A stretch of 64,000 bases of DNA from Actinobacteria bacterium OV450 (GTDB lineage: Bacteria > Actinomycetota > Actinomycetes > Streptomycetales > Streptomycetaceae), in NCBI GenBank assembly GCA_001298555.1, contig LJCW01000220.1, positions 1 through 64,000 on the forward strand. Reading direction: 5' to 3'. The translations under genes were made by a program, and so were the position numbers. This document shows, one piece after another, positions 37,071 to 45,299 of the stretch. Under the pieces are notes generated by a model, which saw only the letters and a program-made list of their open reading frames with translations, did not search any database and was not told where the DNA came from. Within the stretch, counting starts at the first letter, position 1. Every line of letters begins with the position of its first letter.

Positions 37071-38390
37071 TCAGCCGGTGGTCAGCAGGAGCGGCGCCGG
37101 GCTGCCGTCGGTCCAGTCCGGCGGGATCGCGGCGAGCGCGTCGCCCACGGCGGCGCCCCGCAGGAACGCCGAGCGGTGCCCGTCGGCGATCTCGGCCCCG
37201 GCACCCTCCCACGTGACGGGCACCAGCCGGGTCAGTCCCGGGACGGGCCGCAGCCGCCCCCGGACGGGGGCGCGCGGCAGGGGGGCGAGGGCGCGGCCGG
37301 ACAGGCCCGCGATCAGCGGACCGAGCAGGGTGCGGGCGGCGACCAGGGCGGCGTACGGATTTCCCGGCAGCCCCACCACCCAGCGGCCCGGGGCGAGTCC
37401 GGCCGCTTCGGCGCGTTCGACCGCTTCGGCGCGGTTGAGCGCTTCGGCGTGCTGCGGCGGTTCGTCGTGTCCGGACAGTTCGGCGAGCAGCATGGGGTGA
37501 CCGGGCCGGCAGGCGACGGTGTCGACGACCATCCGCGCCCCGGCCCCGCCGAGCAGTCGGCGCAGCTGGTCGGTGGCGCCGACGGAGGTGGAGCCCGTGA
37601 CCACGACGACGTCGGCCTCCCCCGCCGTGCGCAGCGCATCGGCCAGCCGTCCGGCCGGCCGGTCTCCGACGTGGCGCACCGGGCCGCACTCACCACCGAG
37701 TTCGGCGACCAGGGCCGGGACGAGCGGCCCGAGGGCGTCGCGCACCCGCCCGCGTACGGGGACGCCCGACCGGTCCAGCTCGTCGCCGGTCACCAGTACG
37801 GCGACCCGGGGGCGCGACCACACCGTCAGGGTGTCGTGGCCGCAGGACGCGGCGAGCCCGAGCAGCGCCGGACCCACCCGGCTGCCCGCCGGTGCGAGGC
37901 GGCTGCCCGCCGGGGCGTCCTCGCCCGCGCGCCGGACGTGCCGGCCCGGCGCCGGCGTTGGTCCGGACACCCAGCCGTCATCCGTGGCCCGCACGGACTC
38001 CAGCGGCAGCACGGCACATGCACCCGCGGGCACCTGCGCGCCCGTGGAGATCTCCACGCACTCCCCCGCACCGAGTACGCCGTGCCAGGCGACCCCGGCA
38101 CGAACCACCGCGCGCACCCGCCAGGGACCGGAACCGGCCACGGCGTACCCGTCCATGGCGGAGGTGTCGAACGGCGGGAGCGGATGCAGGGCGGCCAGCG
38201 CCTCGGCCAGCGTGAGCCCGGCGGCCTCGCCGAGCGGCACGGTCCTGGCACCCGCCGGCCGCGCGGCGCCGTGCGCCAGGACCCGGGCCCGGGCCCAGGA
38301 CACCGGCAGGGCGCCCGGCGGGGTGCGGGGTGGGGAAGCGGACGGGGCGGCGACGGTCGCGGAGGGCATGCATCCGACTGTCCACCGCAT
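37071..38390 (-). CDS. MoeA-like molybdopterin molybdenumtransferase
   Basis: A 439-residue MoeA-family protein that inserts molybdenum into adenylylated molybdopterin. PPFDTSAMDGYAV is the hallmark N-terminal motif; VAVLVTGDEL and VVVTGSTSVGATD are the nucleotide/molybdopterin-binding motifs of the MPT domain. WVVGLPGNPYAALVA follows, then a short C-terminal beta barrel. The family usually has Gly at the site that is Thr in GSTSVGATD (GGVSVGxxD). Near residue 315 is a small Ala/Glu repeat (HAEALNRAEAVERAEAAG). GGAGGAGG precedes the ATG at 38390. No other molybdenum-cofactor gene is adjacent. Confidence 0.88.
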   Translation of the reverse strand: MRWTVGCMPSATVAAPSASPPRTPPGALPVSWARARVLAHGAARPAGARTVPLGEAAGLTLAEALAALHPLPPFDTSAMDGYAVAGSGPWRVRAVVRAGVAWHGVLGAGECVEISTGAQVPAGACAVLPLESVRATDDGWVSGPTPAPGRHVRRAGEDAPAGSRLAPAGSRVGPALLGLAASCGHDTLTVWSRPRVAVLVTGDELDRSGVPVRGRVRDALGPLVPALVAELGGECGPVRHVGDRPAGRLADALRTAGEADVVVVTGSTSVGATDQLRRLLGGAGARMVVDTVACRPGHPMLLAELSGHDEPPQHAEALNRAEAVERAEAAGLAPGRWVVGLPGNPYAALVAARTLLGPLIAGLSGRALAPLPRAPVRGRLRPVPGLTRLVPVTWEGAGAEIADGHRSAFLRGAAVGDALAAIPPDWTDGSPAPLLLTTG

Positions 38391-38813
38391 GCGTTTCCTC
38401 CTCCGACCCACCGCGTTGCGCCCGCGCTCCGATCGCCTCACGGTTCCTGCCGCGGCCGCGTGAGACCGCCCGCCCGCACCCCCGGCCCACATCTGCCGAC
38501 GCACATCACCCCGGCCGTGCCGGCGGCCGCCACCCGGCACCGCAGCGGCCGCCACGGGTACCTCCTCGCCGCCGAGCGCACCTGGCTCCCGCTCCCCGGT
38601 GCGTCCGTGCACGGGATCTTCTCGGCTTGAGCTGACCGGCCACCTCCCCGACCCGCGCGCCGCCCTCCTGTGGGCGCGCATCAGCACCGCCGACGGCCCG
38701 CGCTGGGGACGACGGGCCGGCGTCCGGACGCGTACGAGGACACCACGGCCCACTCCCTGGCCCGCGCCGTCCGGCGCGGCTGACGGCTGACGGCTGACGG
38801 CTGACGGGCGGAG
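38391..38813. other. intergenic region with no recognised gene
   Basis: 423 bases. Short plus-strand frames (for example LLAAERTWLPLPG and LLWARISTADGPRWGR) read like protein but have no start with a ribosome site and no family that I recognise; they could be remains of a lost gene. The right end holds a sevenfold-base repeat at 38780. Confidence 0.35.
38780..38807. repeat. 7-bp tandem repeat CTGACGG, four copies
   Basis: Four perfect copies in a row, just after the stop of the 40-residue ORF on the minus strand. Likely slippage-prone. Confidence 0.85.
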
Positions 38814-38936
38814 TCAGCGGCCGTCCGGTCCTCCGCCCTCGCGACGCCTGCGGTTGCGCCGGCCGAGCGCCCCCACCAGACCGATCAGCCCGCCCGACAG
38901 GGCGCCGGCCACGAGAATGCGCAGCAGGTCTTCCAT
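38814..38936 (-). CDS. 40-residue single-pass membrane protein
   Basis: Begins MEDLLRILVAGALSGG, continues as one hydrophobic helix to about residue 23, and ends in a very basic tail (GRRNRRRRE). GGAGGAGAGGGAG lies before the ATG at 38936. The topology is probably N-out with the Arg cluster in the cytoplasm. No known family; too short for most gene finders. It lies between moeA and the AraC-type regulator. Confidence 0.6.
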   Translation of the reverse strand: MEDLLRILVAGALSGGLIGLVGALGRRNRRRREGGGPDGR

Positions 38937-39054
38937 CTCGTACTCCCTCTCCTCCGGACCAGGTGCGCCACCGAGACGTACCTGATCAACCCGGAGGGGA
39001 CGCTATCGACAGCCGTAGGGGGCGGCTTGGAAAAATCTGACCTCGTGCCCCACC

Positions 39055-39939
39055 TCACAGGGCGATGGCCCCCTCCGTGACACGGGCGGCCGCCATCCGG
39101 CCGGGCGTGGTGCCGGCCAGCGCACGGAACTCGCGGTTGAGGTGGGCCTGGTCGTAGTAGCCGCACGCGGCAGCCACCCCGGAGAGGTCCGCGCCCTCAC
39201 GGGTCAACAGCCTTACCGCGCGGTGGAAACGCAGGACCCGCGCGGCCATCTTGGGCGTCAGGCCCACCTGTTCGGTGAACCGCCGGACCAGATGGCCCTG
39301 GCTCCAGCCCACTTCGGCCGCGATCCGCCCCACCGGCAGCGCCCCGTCGGCGCGCAGCAGCAGCCGCCAGGCCTGTTCCACCTCGGGCGCGGGATCCGGG
39401 CCGCGCGCGATCCGCGCCGACAACGCGAAGTCGAGGAGGTCGAACCGGGCAGCCCAGTCGGTGGTGGCCGCCAGCCGCTCGGCCAGCACCTCGGATCCGG
39501 GGCCGAGAGCGTCGCGCAATCCGACCACCCGGTTGGTCAGCTCGCGCATCGGGACGGCGAACAGCCGGTAGGCGCCCAGCGGGGTCAGCTCGATCCGGAT
39601 CGCCTCCTGGCCGCCGGGGTGGTCACACTCCCGGGGCCCGTCCTCCAGGCCCGCGATCAGCGAGCCGGTCACCTGGCCGTTCGCCTCCGACGCCCCCAGC
39701 CGGCGGACCTGCGCGAACGGCTCCCCCAGGCTGATCAGCACGACCGCCCGCCCCGTGGGAACCAGCCGCACCCGGTAGGACGAGACCGCGGCCTCCCAAT
39801 ATCCGGCGTAACTGTGCACGTACGGCCGCAGTGGGGCGGGCCACGGCCGGGTCACCCGCCACCGGTCCCCCACCCGGGTCATCTCGACCCCCCGCGCCCC
39901 GCCGGGAACCGTGGGGTCGATGGAATCAGTGCGTCGCAT
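39055..39939 (-). CDS. AraC-family transcriptional regulator
   Basis: A 294-residue regulator. The N-terminal two-thirds is a cupin-like/DUF6597-type sensing part (VRLVPTGRAVVLISLGEPF, then IELTPLGAYRLFAVP). The C-terminal 100 residues hold two helix-turn-helix motifs (VGRIAAEVGWSQGHLVRRF, then LSGVAAACGYYDQAHLNREF). An ATG at 39939 has GGGGGGAG upstream. No obvious target gene is adjacent; the next gene upstream encodes the repeat membrane protein. Confidence 0.9.
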   Translation of the reverse strand: MRRTDSIDPTVPGGARGVEMTRVGDRWRVTRPWPAPLRPYVHSYAGYWEAAVSSYRVRLVPTGRAVVLISLGEPFAQVRRLGASEANGQVTGSLIAGLEDGPRECDHPGGQEAIRIELTPLGAYRLFAVPMRELTNRVVGLRDALGPGSEVLAERLAATTDWAARFDLLDFALSARIARGPDPAPEVEQAWRLLLRADGALPVGRIAAEVGWSQGHLVRRFTEQVGLTPKMAARVLRFHRAVRLLTREGADLSGVAAACGYYDQAHLNREFRALAGTTPGRMAAARVTEGAIAL

Positions 39940-40008
39940 GAGGTGGCTCCCCCCTGCCGCGACCGGACCGACTCCTGTGAACAGTACGGCCGGACCACCC
40001 CCTGCACC

Positions 40009-40059
40009 GTCAGGCGCAGGTGGCTGTCAGGCGCAGGTGACCGTCAGGCGCAGGTGACC
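40009..40059. repeat. 17-bp tandem repeat, three copies, at a stop codon
   Basis: GTCAGGCGCAGGTGACC at 40043-40059 and 40026-40042, and a variant at 40009-40025. It covers the stop codon of the repeat protein gene and repeats the codons for its last residues (VTVTCA) out of frame. Confidence 0.85.
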
Positions 40060-41078
40060 GTCACCTGCCCGGTGCCGCCGTTGCCGGAGAAGTCGAGCGT
40101 GAAGTGGCCGTTCGGGGGCAGTTGTCCGGCCCTGCCGCCCAGCGCGATCTCCTGCGAGGCGTCCGCGGCGAGGGAACCGCTGCTCGGACTGGCGGTGACC
40201 CCGGCGGGCAGCCTGCCGAGCGTCCAGTTCAGCTTGCCGCCACCGCTGTTGCGGATCGTGACGGTGTGCGGCCACTCGCCGTTCGCGCAGAACTCCTGGA
40301 CGCCGGCCGGACGCAGCGTCAGTACCGGTGCGGCGACCGAATCAGGGGAGCCCGACGGCTTCGGCTGCGCCGACGGCGTCGTACGGGGCGGTGCGGCGCT
40401 GCCGGTGCCGGTGCCGGTGCCGCTGCCGCTACGGGCGGACGGCTGGGCTGCGACGGGCGTCGGCGAGGCGGGGGCGCTCCCGCCGGCAGCGGGCGACGGG
40501 CTGCTGCTCCCGGCGGGATCCGAAGGGGCGGGGGCGGCCGGTACGGCGGCGGTGGGCGTCGCCGCGGCCTGCGGCACGAGGGTGGCCGGGTCATGCCCCA
40601 GCTGTCGGCCGATGAACGCTCCGCCCACGGCCACCACCATGACGCCACCGATGATCAGTGCCATGGTCTTCGGCTTCTTCTTGGCACGCTTCTGACGCGA
40701 CGTGTCGTCCGGATGCCCGGTACGCCCGCCCTGGACGATGATCCCATCGCCGACCGCCCGCGGATCGTCCTGCTTGGGACCGATCGCCCGCGGATCGTCC
40801 TGCTTCGGACCGATCGCCCGCGGATCATCCTGCTTCGGACCGATCGCCCGCGGGTCATCCTGCTTCGGACCGATCGCCCGCGGATCGTCCTGCTTGGGAC
40901 CGATCGCCTGGGCCGAGTGGGAGTCCGGCGCCTGGTGTCCTCCCTGCACGATGATGCCGTCCCCGCCCGCTCCCGAGGCGGGGTCGGTGAAGCCTCCGCC
41001 GGTGCCCGGGGCGGGTGCGTGGGCTGGCGTGTCGTTCTCCGGACGCGGCACGTCCGGCTTGCCTCTGCCGTCACTCAT
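40044..41078 (-). CDS. membrane protein with decapeptide repeats and Ig-like C-terminal domain
   Basis: A 344-residue protein of unknown function. Residues 1-57 are low complexity. Residues 58-108 are five copies of AIGPKQDDPR. The same phrase GDGIIVQGG flanks the block on both sides (about 39-47 and 110-118). A basic stretch (KRAKKKPK) precedes one membrane helix (about 139-156). A Ser/Pro/Ala/Gly linker runs to about 245. The C-terminal 95 residues look like a beta-sandwich (BACON/Ig-like; HTVTIRNSGGGKLNWTLG) with two Cys. Topology is probably repeats inside, beta domain outside. The start at 41078 is preceded by AGGGGGA. Confidence 0.72.
   Translation of the reverse strand: MSDGRGKPDVPRPENDTPAHAPAPGTGGGFTDPASGAGGDGIIVQGGHQAPDSHSAQAIGPKQDDPRAIGPKQDDPRAIGPKQDDPRAIGPKQDDPRAIGPKQDDPRAVGDGIIVQGGRTGHPDDTSRQKRAKKKPKTMALIIGGVMVVAVGGAFIGRQLGHDPATLVPQAAATPTAAVPAAPAPSDPAGSSSPSPAAGGSAPASPTPVAAQPSARSGSGTGTGTGSAAPPRTTPSAQPKPSGSPDSVAAPVLTLRPAGVQEFCANGEWPHTVTIRNSGGGKLNWTLGRLPAGVTASPSSGSLAADASQEIALGGRAGQLPPNGHFTLDFSGNGGTGQVTVTCA
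40751..40900 (-). repeat. 30-bp coding tandem repeat, five copies
   Basis: Five units of exactly 30 bases from 40751, nearly identical, coding AIGPKQDDPR. The near-identity at silent positions points to recent expansion. Confidence 0.95.
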
Positions 41079-41255
41079 GGCTCGGAATCCCCCTGTGTCA
41101 CATGACGATCGGTCGGAAACAGGTGTCGGCGTCATGGGCACGGCCCATGACGGCGCGCTGTTCCCACTGAGCCACTCTTCGGCGACGGAATCCAGCCCGG
41201 GGACGTGACGGCAACGTCCCGATCCCGTACCGGCCACCGGGACGAACGGGACGGC

Positions 41256-42815
41256 TCAGAGGCGGTGGATACGGTCGATGCCGTACCACTTCGAGACACA
41301 GGCGGCGACCCAGTCCCGCGGGTAGGCCGAGGTGAAGAACGGCTCGGCCAGGCTCCCGATGTACAGGGGCCGGTACCCGACGTCGGTGGCGCCGTGTGCG
41401 ACCTCGGTCCGGATGCGGGAGTTCTGGGCGTCCCAGGCAGCCGCACGGGTGACCGTCGCCGTGGTGAGCTGCTGGACGCCGGGGACGAGTACCGCCAGGG
41501 CGGCCAGTGCCAGGCCTGCCGCGCCCACGACGGCGCCCACGACGGCGGCCACGACGGCGGACGGCCCCGCCGCGCCGGCGGTCCGCCGGCCGGCGAGCCA
41601 CCGGCAGGCCCGCTCCCCCAGCAGGGCCCCGTACGCGCAGAGGGCAAGCTCCATGGGGACCAGGTAGTTCGTCCAGGCGCGCGCGTACGTCCAGCCGCTC
41701 GGCCCGTATCCGCTGCGCAGGCCCACCACCACGGCGAACGATCCCAGCACGACCACCGGGACGGGGAGCAGCAGTACGGCGGCCCGCACCGTCCGCGGTG
41801 CTCCGGTACGCCACCGCATTCCGGGCGGACCCGTACGCCGGCCCGCCGCCAGCCCGAGGAGGACGCCGACGGCGGCGGCGCCGAGGTAGGCCCACTGGCC
41901 GGTGACGGCGTCCCACATGCGCAGCCAGTCCCGTACGGCTTCCCGCAGTTCGCCCGGGGACAGTGCGGACTCCCCGGCCGGCTGCTGGGCCCGGCGCCAC
42001 CGGGCGCCGGGGGACGTGTAGAGGACGGTCAGACCGCAGACGAGCCCGCCGCACCACAGTGCGCACCAGGTGAACGGATGCCAGGACCGGGCCAGTTTGA
42101 GGCGGGGCAGCGCCAGCAGGGCCGCTCCGGCCGCGAGCAGGCCGCTGACGAGGGCGAACGGTTCACTCAGGGTGCCGAGCCCGAACCCGATGAGGAACGC
42201 GGCGGCGAAGCCGCCCGCACGGACCGCGGCCCGGGGATGGCGGACGGTCCGCACGGCCAGGAGGAGCGCCCACACCCCGATCACGCTGGGAACGGTGTGC
42301 GAAATGGTGGCGGGGGCCCACAGCAGTACCTGGTAGCTGCGCGGTCCGGCGTAGTAGAGCACCGCCTGGACGAGCAGGGCGCAGGCGAGCACGAGCGGCA
42401 CCGGGGGGCGTGCACCGAGGAGGCGGACGAACCGGCACCCCAGCAGGACCAGGCCGAGCGTGAAGGCGACGGCGATGGCGGTGGGCAGGACCTTGACTCC
42501 GGCGAGTCCGTCGCCGTAGACGACGCCGCTCAGGAAGGCGTTGGCGATACGGCCGTTCTGGGTCAGGTAGAAGTCGGATGTGATGCCGAGTACGCCCAGG
42601 TCACGGGATTTCCAGGCGGCGCACCAGTCGTCCGAGGTGGGGCGCACGTAGAGGCCGAGGAAGCACCCGACGGCGATCAGTGCCCCGGCCGCCGCCACGA
42701 GGGTGGCGCCGGCGACGGGCAGCAGCCCGCGCAGGTACGGGCGCCGGCCGCCGGCCCGGGCCGCTCGGGGGGAGCGGGTCGGGCGGTCCTCGCACTCGGT
42801 CGAAACAGTGCCCAT
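41256..42815 (-). CDS. DUF6056-family polytopic membrane protein
   Basis: A 519-residue integral membrane protein with about ten helices. The pattern of an N-terminal helix, then an extracellular loop YVRPTSDDWCAAWKS and LTQNGRIANAFLSG, fits the DUF6056 group, which resembles GT-C glycosyltransferases. It may therefore transfer a sugar from a lipid carrier outside the cell. That is inference; no catalytic residue is established. AAGGA precedes the ATG at 42815. Divergent from the GH15-like gene. Confidence 0.8.
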   Translation of the reverse strand: MGTVSTECEDRPTRSPRAARAGGRRPYLRGLLPVAGATLVAAAGALIAVGCFLGLYVRPTSDDWCAAWKSRDLGVLGITSDFYLTQNGRIANAFLSGVVYGDGLAGVKVLPTAIAVAFTLGLVLLGCRFVRLLGARPPVPLVLACALLVQAVLYYAGPRSYQVLLWAPATISHTVPSVIGVWALLLAVRTVRHPRAAVRAGGFAAAFLIGFGLGTLSEPFALVSGLLAAGAALLALPRLKLARSWHPFTWCALWCGGLVCGLTVLYTSPGARWRRAQQPAGESALSPGELREAVRDWLRMWDAVTGQWAYLGAAAVGVLLGLAAGRRTGPPGMRWRTGAPRTVRAAVLLLPVPVVVLGSFAVVVGLRSGYGPSGWTYARAWTNYLVPMELALCAYGALLGERACRWLAGRRTAGAAGPSAVVAAVVGAVVGAAGLALAALAVLVPGVQQLTTATVTRAAAWDAQNSRIRTEVAHGATDVGYRPLYIGSLAEPFFTSAYPRDWVAACVSKWYGIDRIHRL

Positions 42816-42874
42816 GCACCAGTCCTTCGCTGCGGCGTTCGATCGGACCGACGGCCGACGCCCCCGCCGAACCC

Positions 42875-42914
42875 GGTCGTGGGAGGGTCCGGTCGGTCGT
42901 GGGAGGGTCCGGTC
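42875..42914. repeat. 20-bp perfect tandem duplication in a divergent promoter region
   Basis: GGTCGTGGGAGGGTCCGGTC occurs twice without interruption, 60-100 bases upstream of the membrane-protein start and 190 upstream of the GH15-like gene. It could double an operator or simply be slippage. Confidence 0.9.
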
Positions 42915-43101
42915 ACTCCAATGTGCACGGTTCGCCGCACACCGGCATCCGAGAGCCGGCCCGGCCCCCGCCGTGACGGAGTCGTGGTTCCGGTCCGGGG
43001 TCACCCGGGCGGCGGTCTGTCGTGGCGGGGTCCGAACGGCTCGTCCACGATGGGGATTCCGGAGGTCCGCGCCGCCCGCCGGCCCGGCGGAAGGAGTGGT
43101 G

Positions 43102-44598
43102 ATGCCTGCTCTCCGGCTCGTTCGCTGGACGGTGGCGGTGTCCGTGGCGGTCGTCACGGCGTCCCTCGCGGGCGTCGCCGTTCCGGTGCGCGGCGCGGGA
43201 AGTCCGGTCGGACGACCCGCCCGCGAGGCACCCCCGGTGTGGTTCGTGCGCCCCCTGGGACACCAGAGCCACGGGGATGCCGAGGGCAACTACGCCCCGC
43301 TGTCGATGCTCGTCACGCCCACCGCCGGTCTGCTCTCCAACACGACCGCCACCGAGGGCATAGCCCCGTCCCTCGCCGAGGGCGCACGGTACATCGGCGG
43401 GAGCAACGTCCTGGTGCTGCCGTCCGGCCGGTGGAAGTACCTCCCCGCCCACAGGACGGCGTCGGCCCTGGTGGCCCCCGACGACGCGGGGGCCCGGGCG
43501 CAGATCGCGCAGAGCCGGGCCTGGCTGGCGGCGGGCCGCGTCCCGGGCGGTTCGCCCGCCCAGCGCGAGGCGGCCGGGCGGGCCCTGCTGACCATGCGCG
43601 CCCTGCTCCGGCCGAACGGGGCCATGGCCGCGGGATGGACCCCCGGCTGGATGTACTCCTGGCCGCGGGACTCCGCCTTCGCCGCCGCCGCGTTCGCGCA
43701 CACCGGCCACGATGCCGAGGCCCACCGGATCCTGCGGTACAGCGCCGCGACCCAGCGGGCGGACGGCACCTGGGAGGCCCGGACGAAACTCGACGGCTCG
43801 GGCCCGCCGGACGGCAGGCCGTGGCAGCTCGACGCGAACGGCTGGATTCCCTGGGCCGCCTGGCAGTGGTACCAGACGGCGCCCCGCAGCGACCGCCGCG
43901 CCCGGCTGACCGCCCTCTACCCGATGATCCGCAGGGCGGCCGACCGCGCGGCGGCCAGCCTGGGGGCGGACGGGCTGCCCCCGGCCTCACCGGACTACTG
44001 GGAGCTGATGACGACCACGGCCAACATCGGCACGGCCGCGCCCCTGCTGGCCGGTCTCAACGCGTCCGCGGACCTGGCCCGGGAGGTGCACCGGCCGGAC
44101 GACGCGGCGCACTGGGCCGACGCCGCCCGGCGGCTGTCGTCCGGGATATCCGGGAAGTTCGCGCCCCTGGGGTACCAGCGCACCGTCGACGGACGGCACG
44201 GCCGCGACAGCGCCGCGGCATTCATGGCGCCGCCCTTCAACACGGCGCCGGGCGACCTGCCGCGCGCCCTCGACGCCACGTACGAGGCCCTGCTCCTGCC
44301 CAACGGCGGTCTCACCCCCGGAAACGATGCGACGGCGCCCTGGGGCGGGACCGCCTGGACGCCCAGCACCTCGTTCTTCGCCCTCGCGTGGGCCGCCACG
44401 GGGAAGACCGCGAAGGCCGGGCGGGTGCTGGACTGGGTCCTGTCCAAGCGGAACCCGCTCGGTGAGCTGCCCGAGAAGGTCGACGAGGCGGGAAGGCCGT
44501 CCTCCGTCGCTCCCTTGGCGTGGACGGGCTCGATCGTCGTCCTCACCCTGGTGGCTCTCGACGGCGGGGCCCTCCCCACTCCGCCCTCGCGGCCGTAG
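43102..44598 (+). CDS. secreted glycoside hydrolase family 15-like protein
   Basis: A 498-residue exported protein; the N-terminus is a Sec signal (about residues 1-33, with hydrophobic VAVSVAVVTASLAGVAVPV). The body is the (alpha/alpha)6 barrel of GH15/glucoamylase-like proteins, with WTPGWMYSWPRDSAFAAAAF, LDANGWIPWAAWQWY and a late FFALAWAATGKT block. The family hydrolyses alpha-glucosides; which one is unclear. The acid in PASPDYWEL may be catalytic. AAGGAG precedes the ATG. The stop region is duplicated (see the 41-bp repeat). Confidence 0.85.
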   Translation: MPALRLVRWTVAVSVAVVTASLAGVAVPVRGAGSPVGRPAREAPPVWFVRPLGHQSHGDAEGNYAPLSMLVTPTAGLLSNTTATEGIAPSLAEGARYIGGSNVLVLPSGRWKYLPAHRTASALVAPDDAGARAQIAQSRAWLAAGRVPGGSPAQREAAGRALLTMRALLRPNGAMAAGWTPGWMYSWPRDSAFAAAAFAHTGHDAEAHRILRYSAATQRADGTWEARTKLDGSGPPDGRPWQLDANGWIPWAAWQWYQTAPRSDRRARLTALYPMIRRAADRAAASLGADGLPPASPDYWELMTTTANIGTAAPLLAGLNASADLAREVHRPDDAAHWADAARRLSSGISGKFAPLGYQRTVDGRHGRDSAAAFMAPPFNTAPGDLPRALDATYEALLLPNGGLTPGNDATAPWGGTAWTPSTSFFALAWAATGKTAKAGRVLDWVLSKRNPLGELPEKVDEAGRPSSVAPLAWTGSIVVLTLVALDGGALPTPPSRP

Positions 44599-44643
44599 AA
44601 CACGGCGGGGCGCTTCCCACTCCGCCCTCGCGGCCGTAGAACG
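44562..44643. repeat. 41-bp tandem duplication across a stop codon
   Basis: Two 41-base units (44562-44602, 44603-44643), differing at about four positions. The first contains the last codons and TAG stop of the GH15-like gene; the second is a non-coding copy. Confidence 0.9.
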
Positions 44644-44659
44644 GCGCGCCGAGGGCGCC

Positions 44660-45166
44660 TCACACGGGCCCGGTCCCGTCACCGGGCGGCGGTGCGGTGC
44701 GCAGGCCCTCCAGCGCGGCGAGCAGGCGCCGGTACGCGAGCCGCTCCGCCAGCACCGCCCGCCGCAACGGGAGGTAATGCGGGTCGCGCCGGACCCGGGC
44801 CTCCCGCGCGGCGGCGACGCGCACCCCCCTGGCCCCTTCCACGTCGTGCATCGCGACGACGTACCCGACGTCGAGCAGCCGGTGGTCGAGCACCTGGGCG
44901 AAGGCACGCTCCGCGAGTACGCCGAGCCGGTCGAGTCCGGCCAGGCAGCCCGAGGGGGCCGTCTCGGCGCAGCCCTCGTCGAGATCGCGGGTCAGGGCGC
45001 GGAGGGTCGCGCCGAGCTCCGGGTATCCCCACGGGGGCGCGGTGTCGTTCCTGCACCCGGTGGCGAGGGCGCCGAGGGCCACGAAGACGGCGACGGCGCG
45101 GAGCGTTCCACCTGCCCCGCGCACACGTCCGCGCGCGGTGGGGGAAGGGGTGGAAGGAGCAGGCAT
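44660..45166 (-). CDS. small hypothetical lipoprotein
   Basis: A 168-residue protein with an N-terminal export signal and a good lipobox, ALATGC at about residues 33-38, so it is probably anchored on the outer face of the membrane. The mature part is mostly helical and charged, with two Cys (GCAETAPSGC). No known family. The ribosome site is weak. It follows the PIG-L deacetylase gene on the same strand with a 130-base gap. Confidence 0.7.
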   Translation of the reverse strand: MPAPSTPSPTARGRVRGAGGTLRAVAVFVALGALATGCRNDTAPPWGYPELGATLRALTRDLDEGCAETAPSGCLAGLDRLGVLAERAFAQVLDHRLLDVGYVVAMHDVEGARGVRVAAAREARVRRDPHYLPLRRAVLAERLAYRRLLAALEGLRTAPPPGDGTGPV

Positions 45167-45299
45167 GGGAGCCCCGATCGCCCGTGGGTCAGAGTCCGGC
45201 CGGCCGCACCGGGCGGGGTGATCAGCCCGCGTCGCTCCGGGCGGTGGCCGTGGCCGCCATCCTCGCCCGCCCCGGTCCGCCCTGCCACCCGGATCCGGC

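Noticed and set aside
38463..38790. Plus-strand small protein between moeA and the 40-residue ORF
   Set aside because: The frames read plausibly in places but lack a start with ribosome site and any family resemblance; left as intergenic.
40751..40900. CRISPR-like array of 30-bp repeats
   Set aside because: Units are contiguous with no spacers, keep the reading frame and encode AIGPKQDDPR inside a larger protein.
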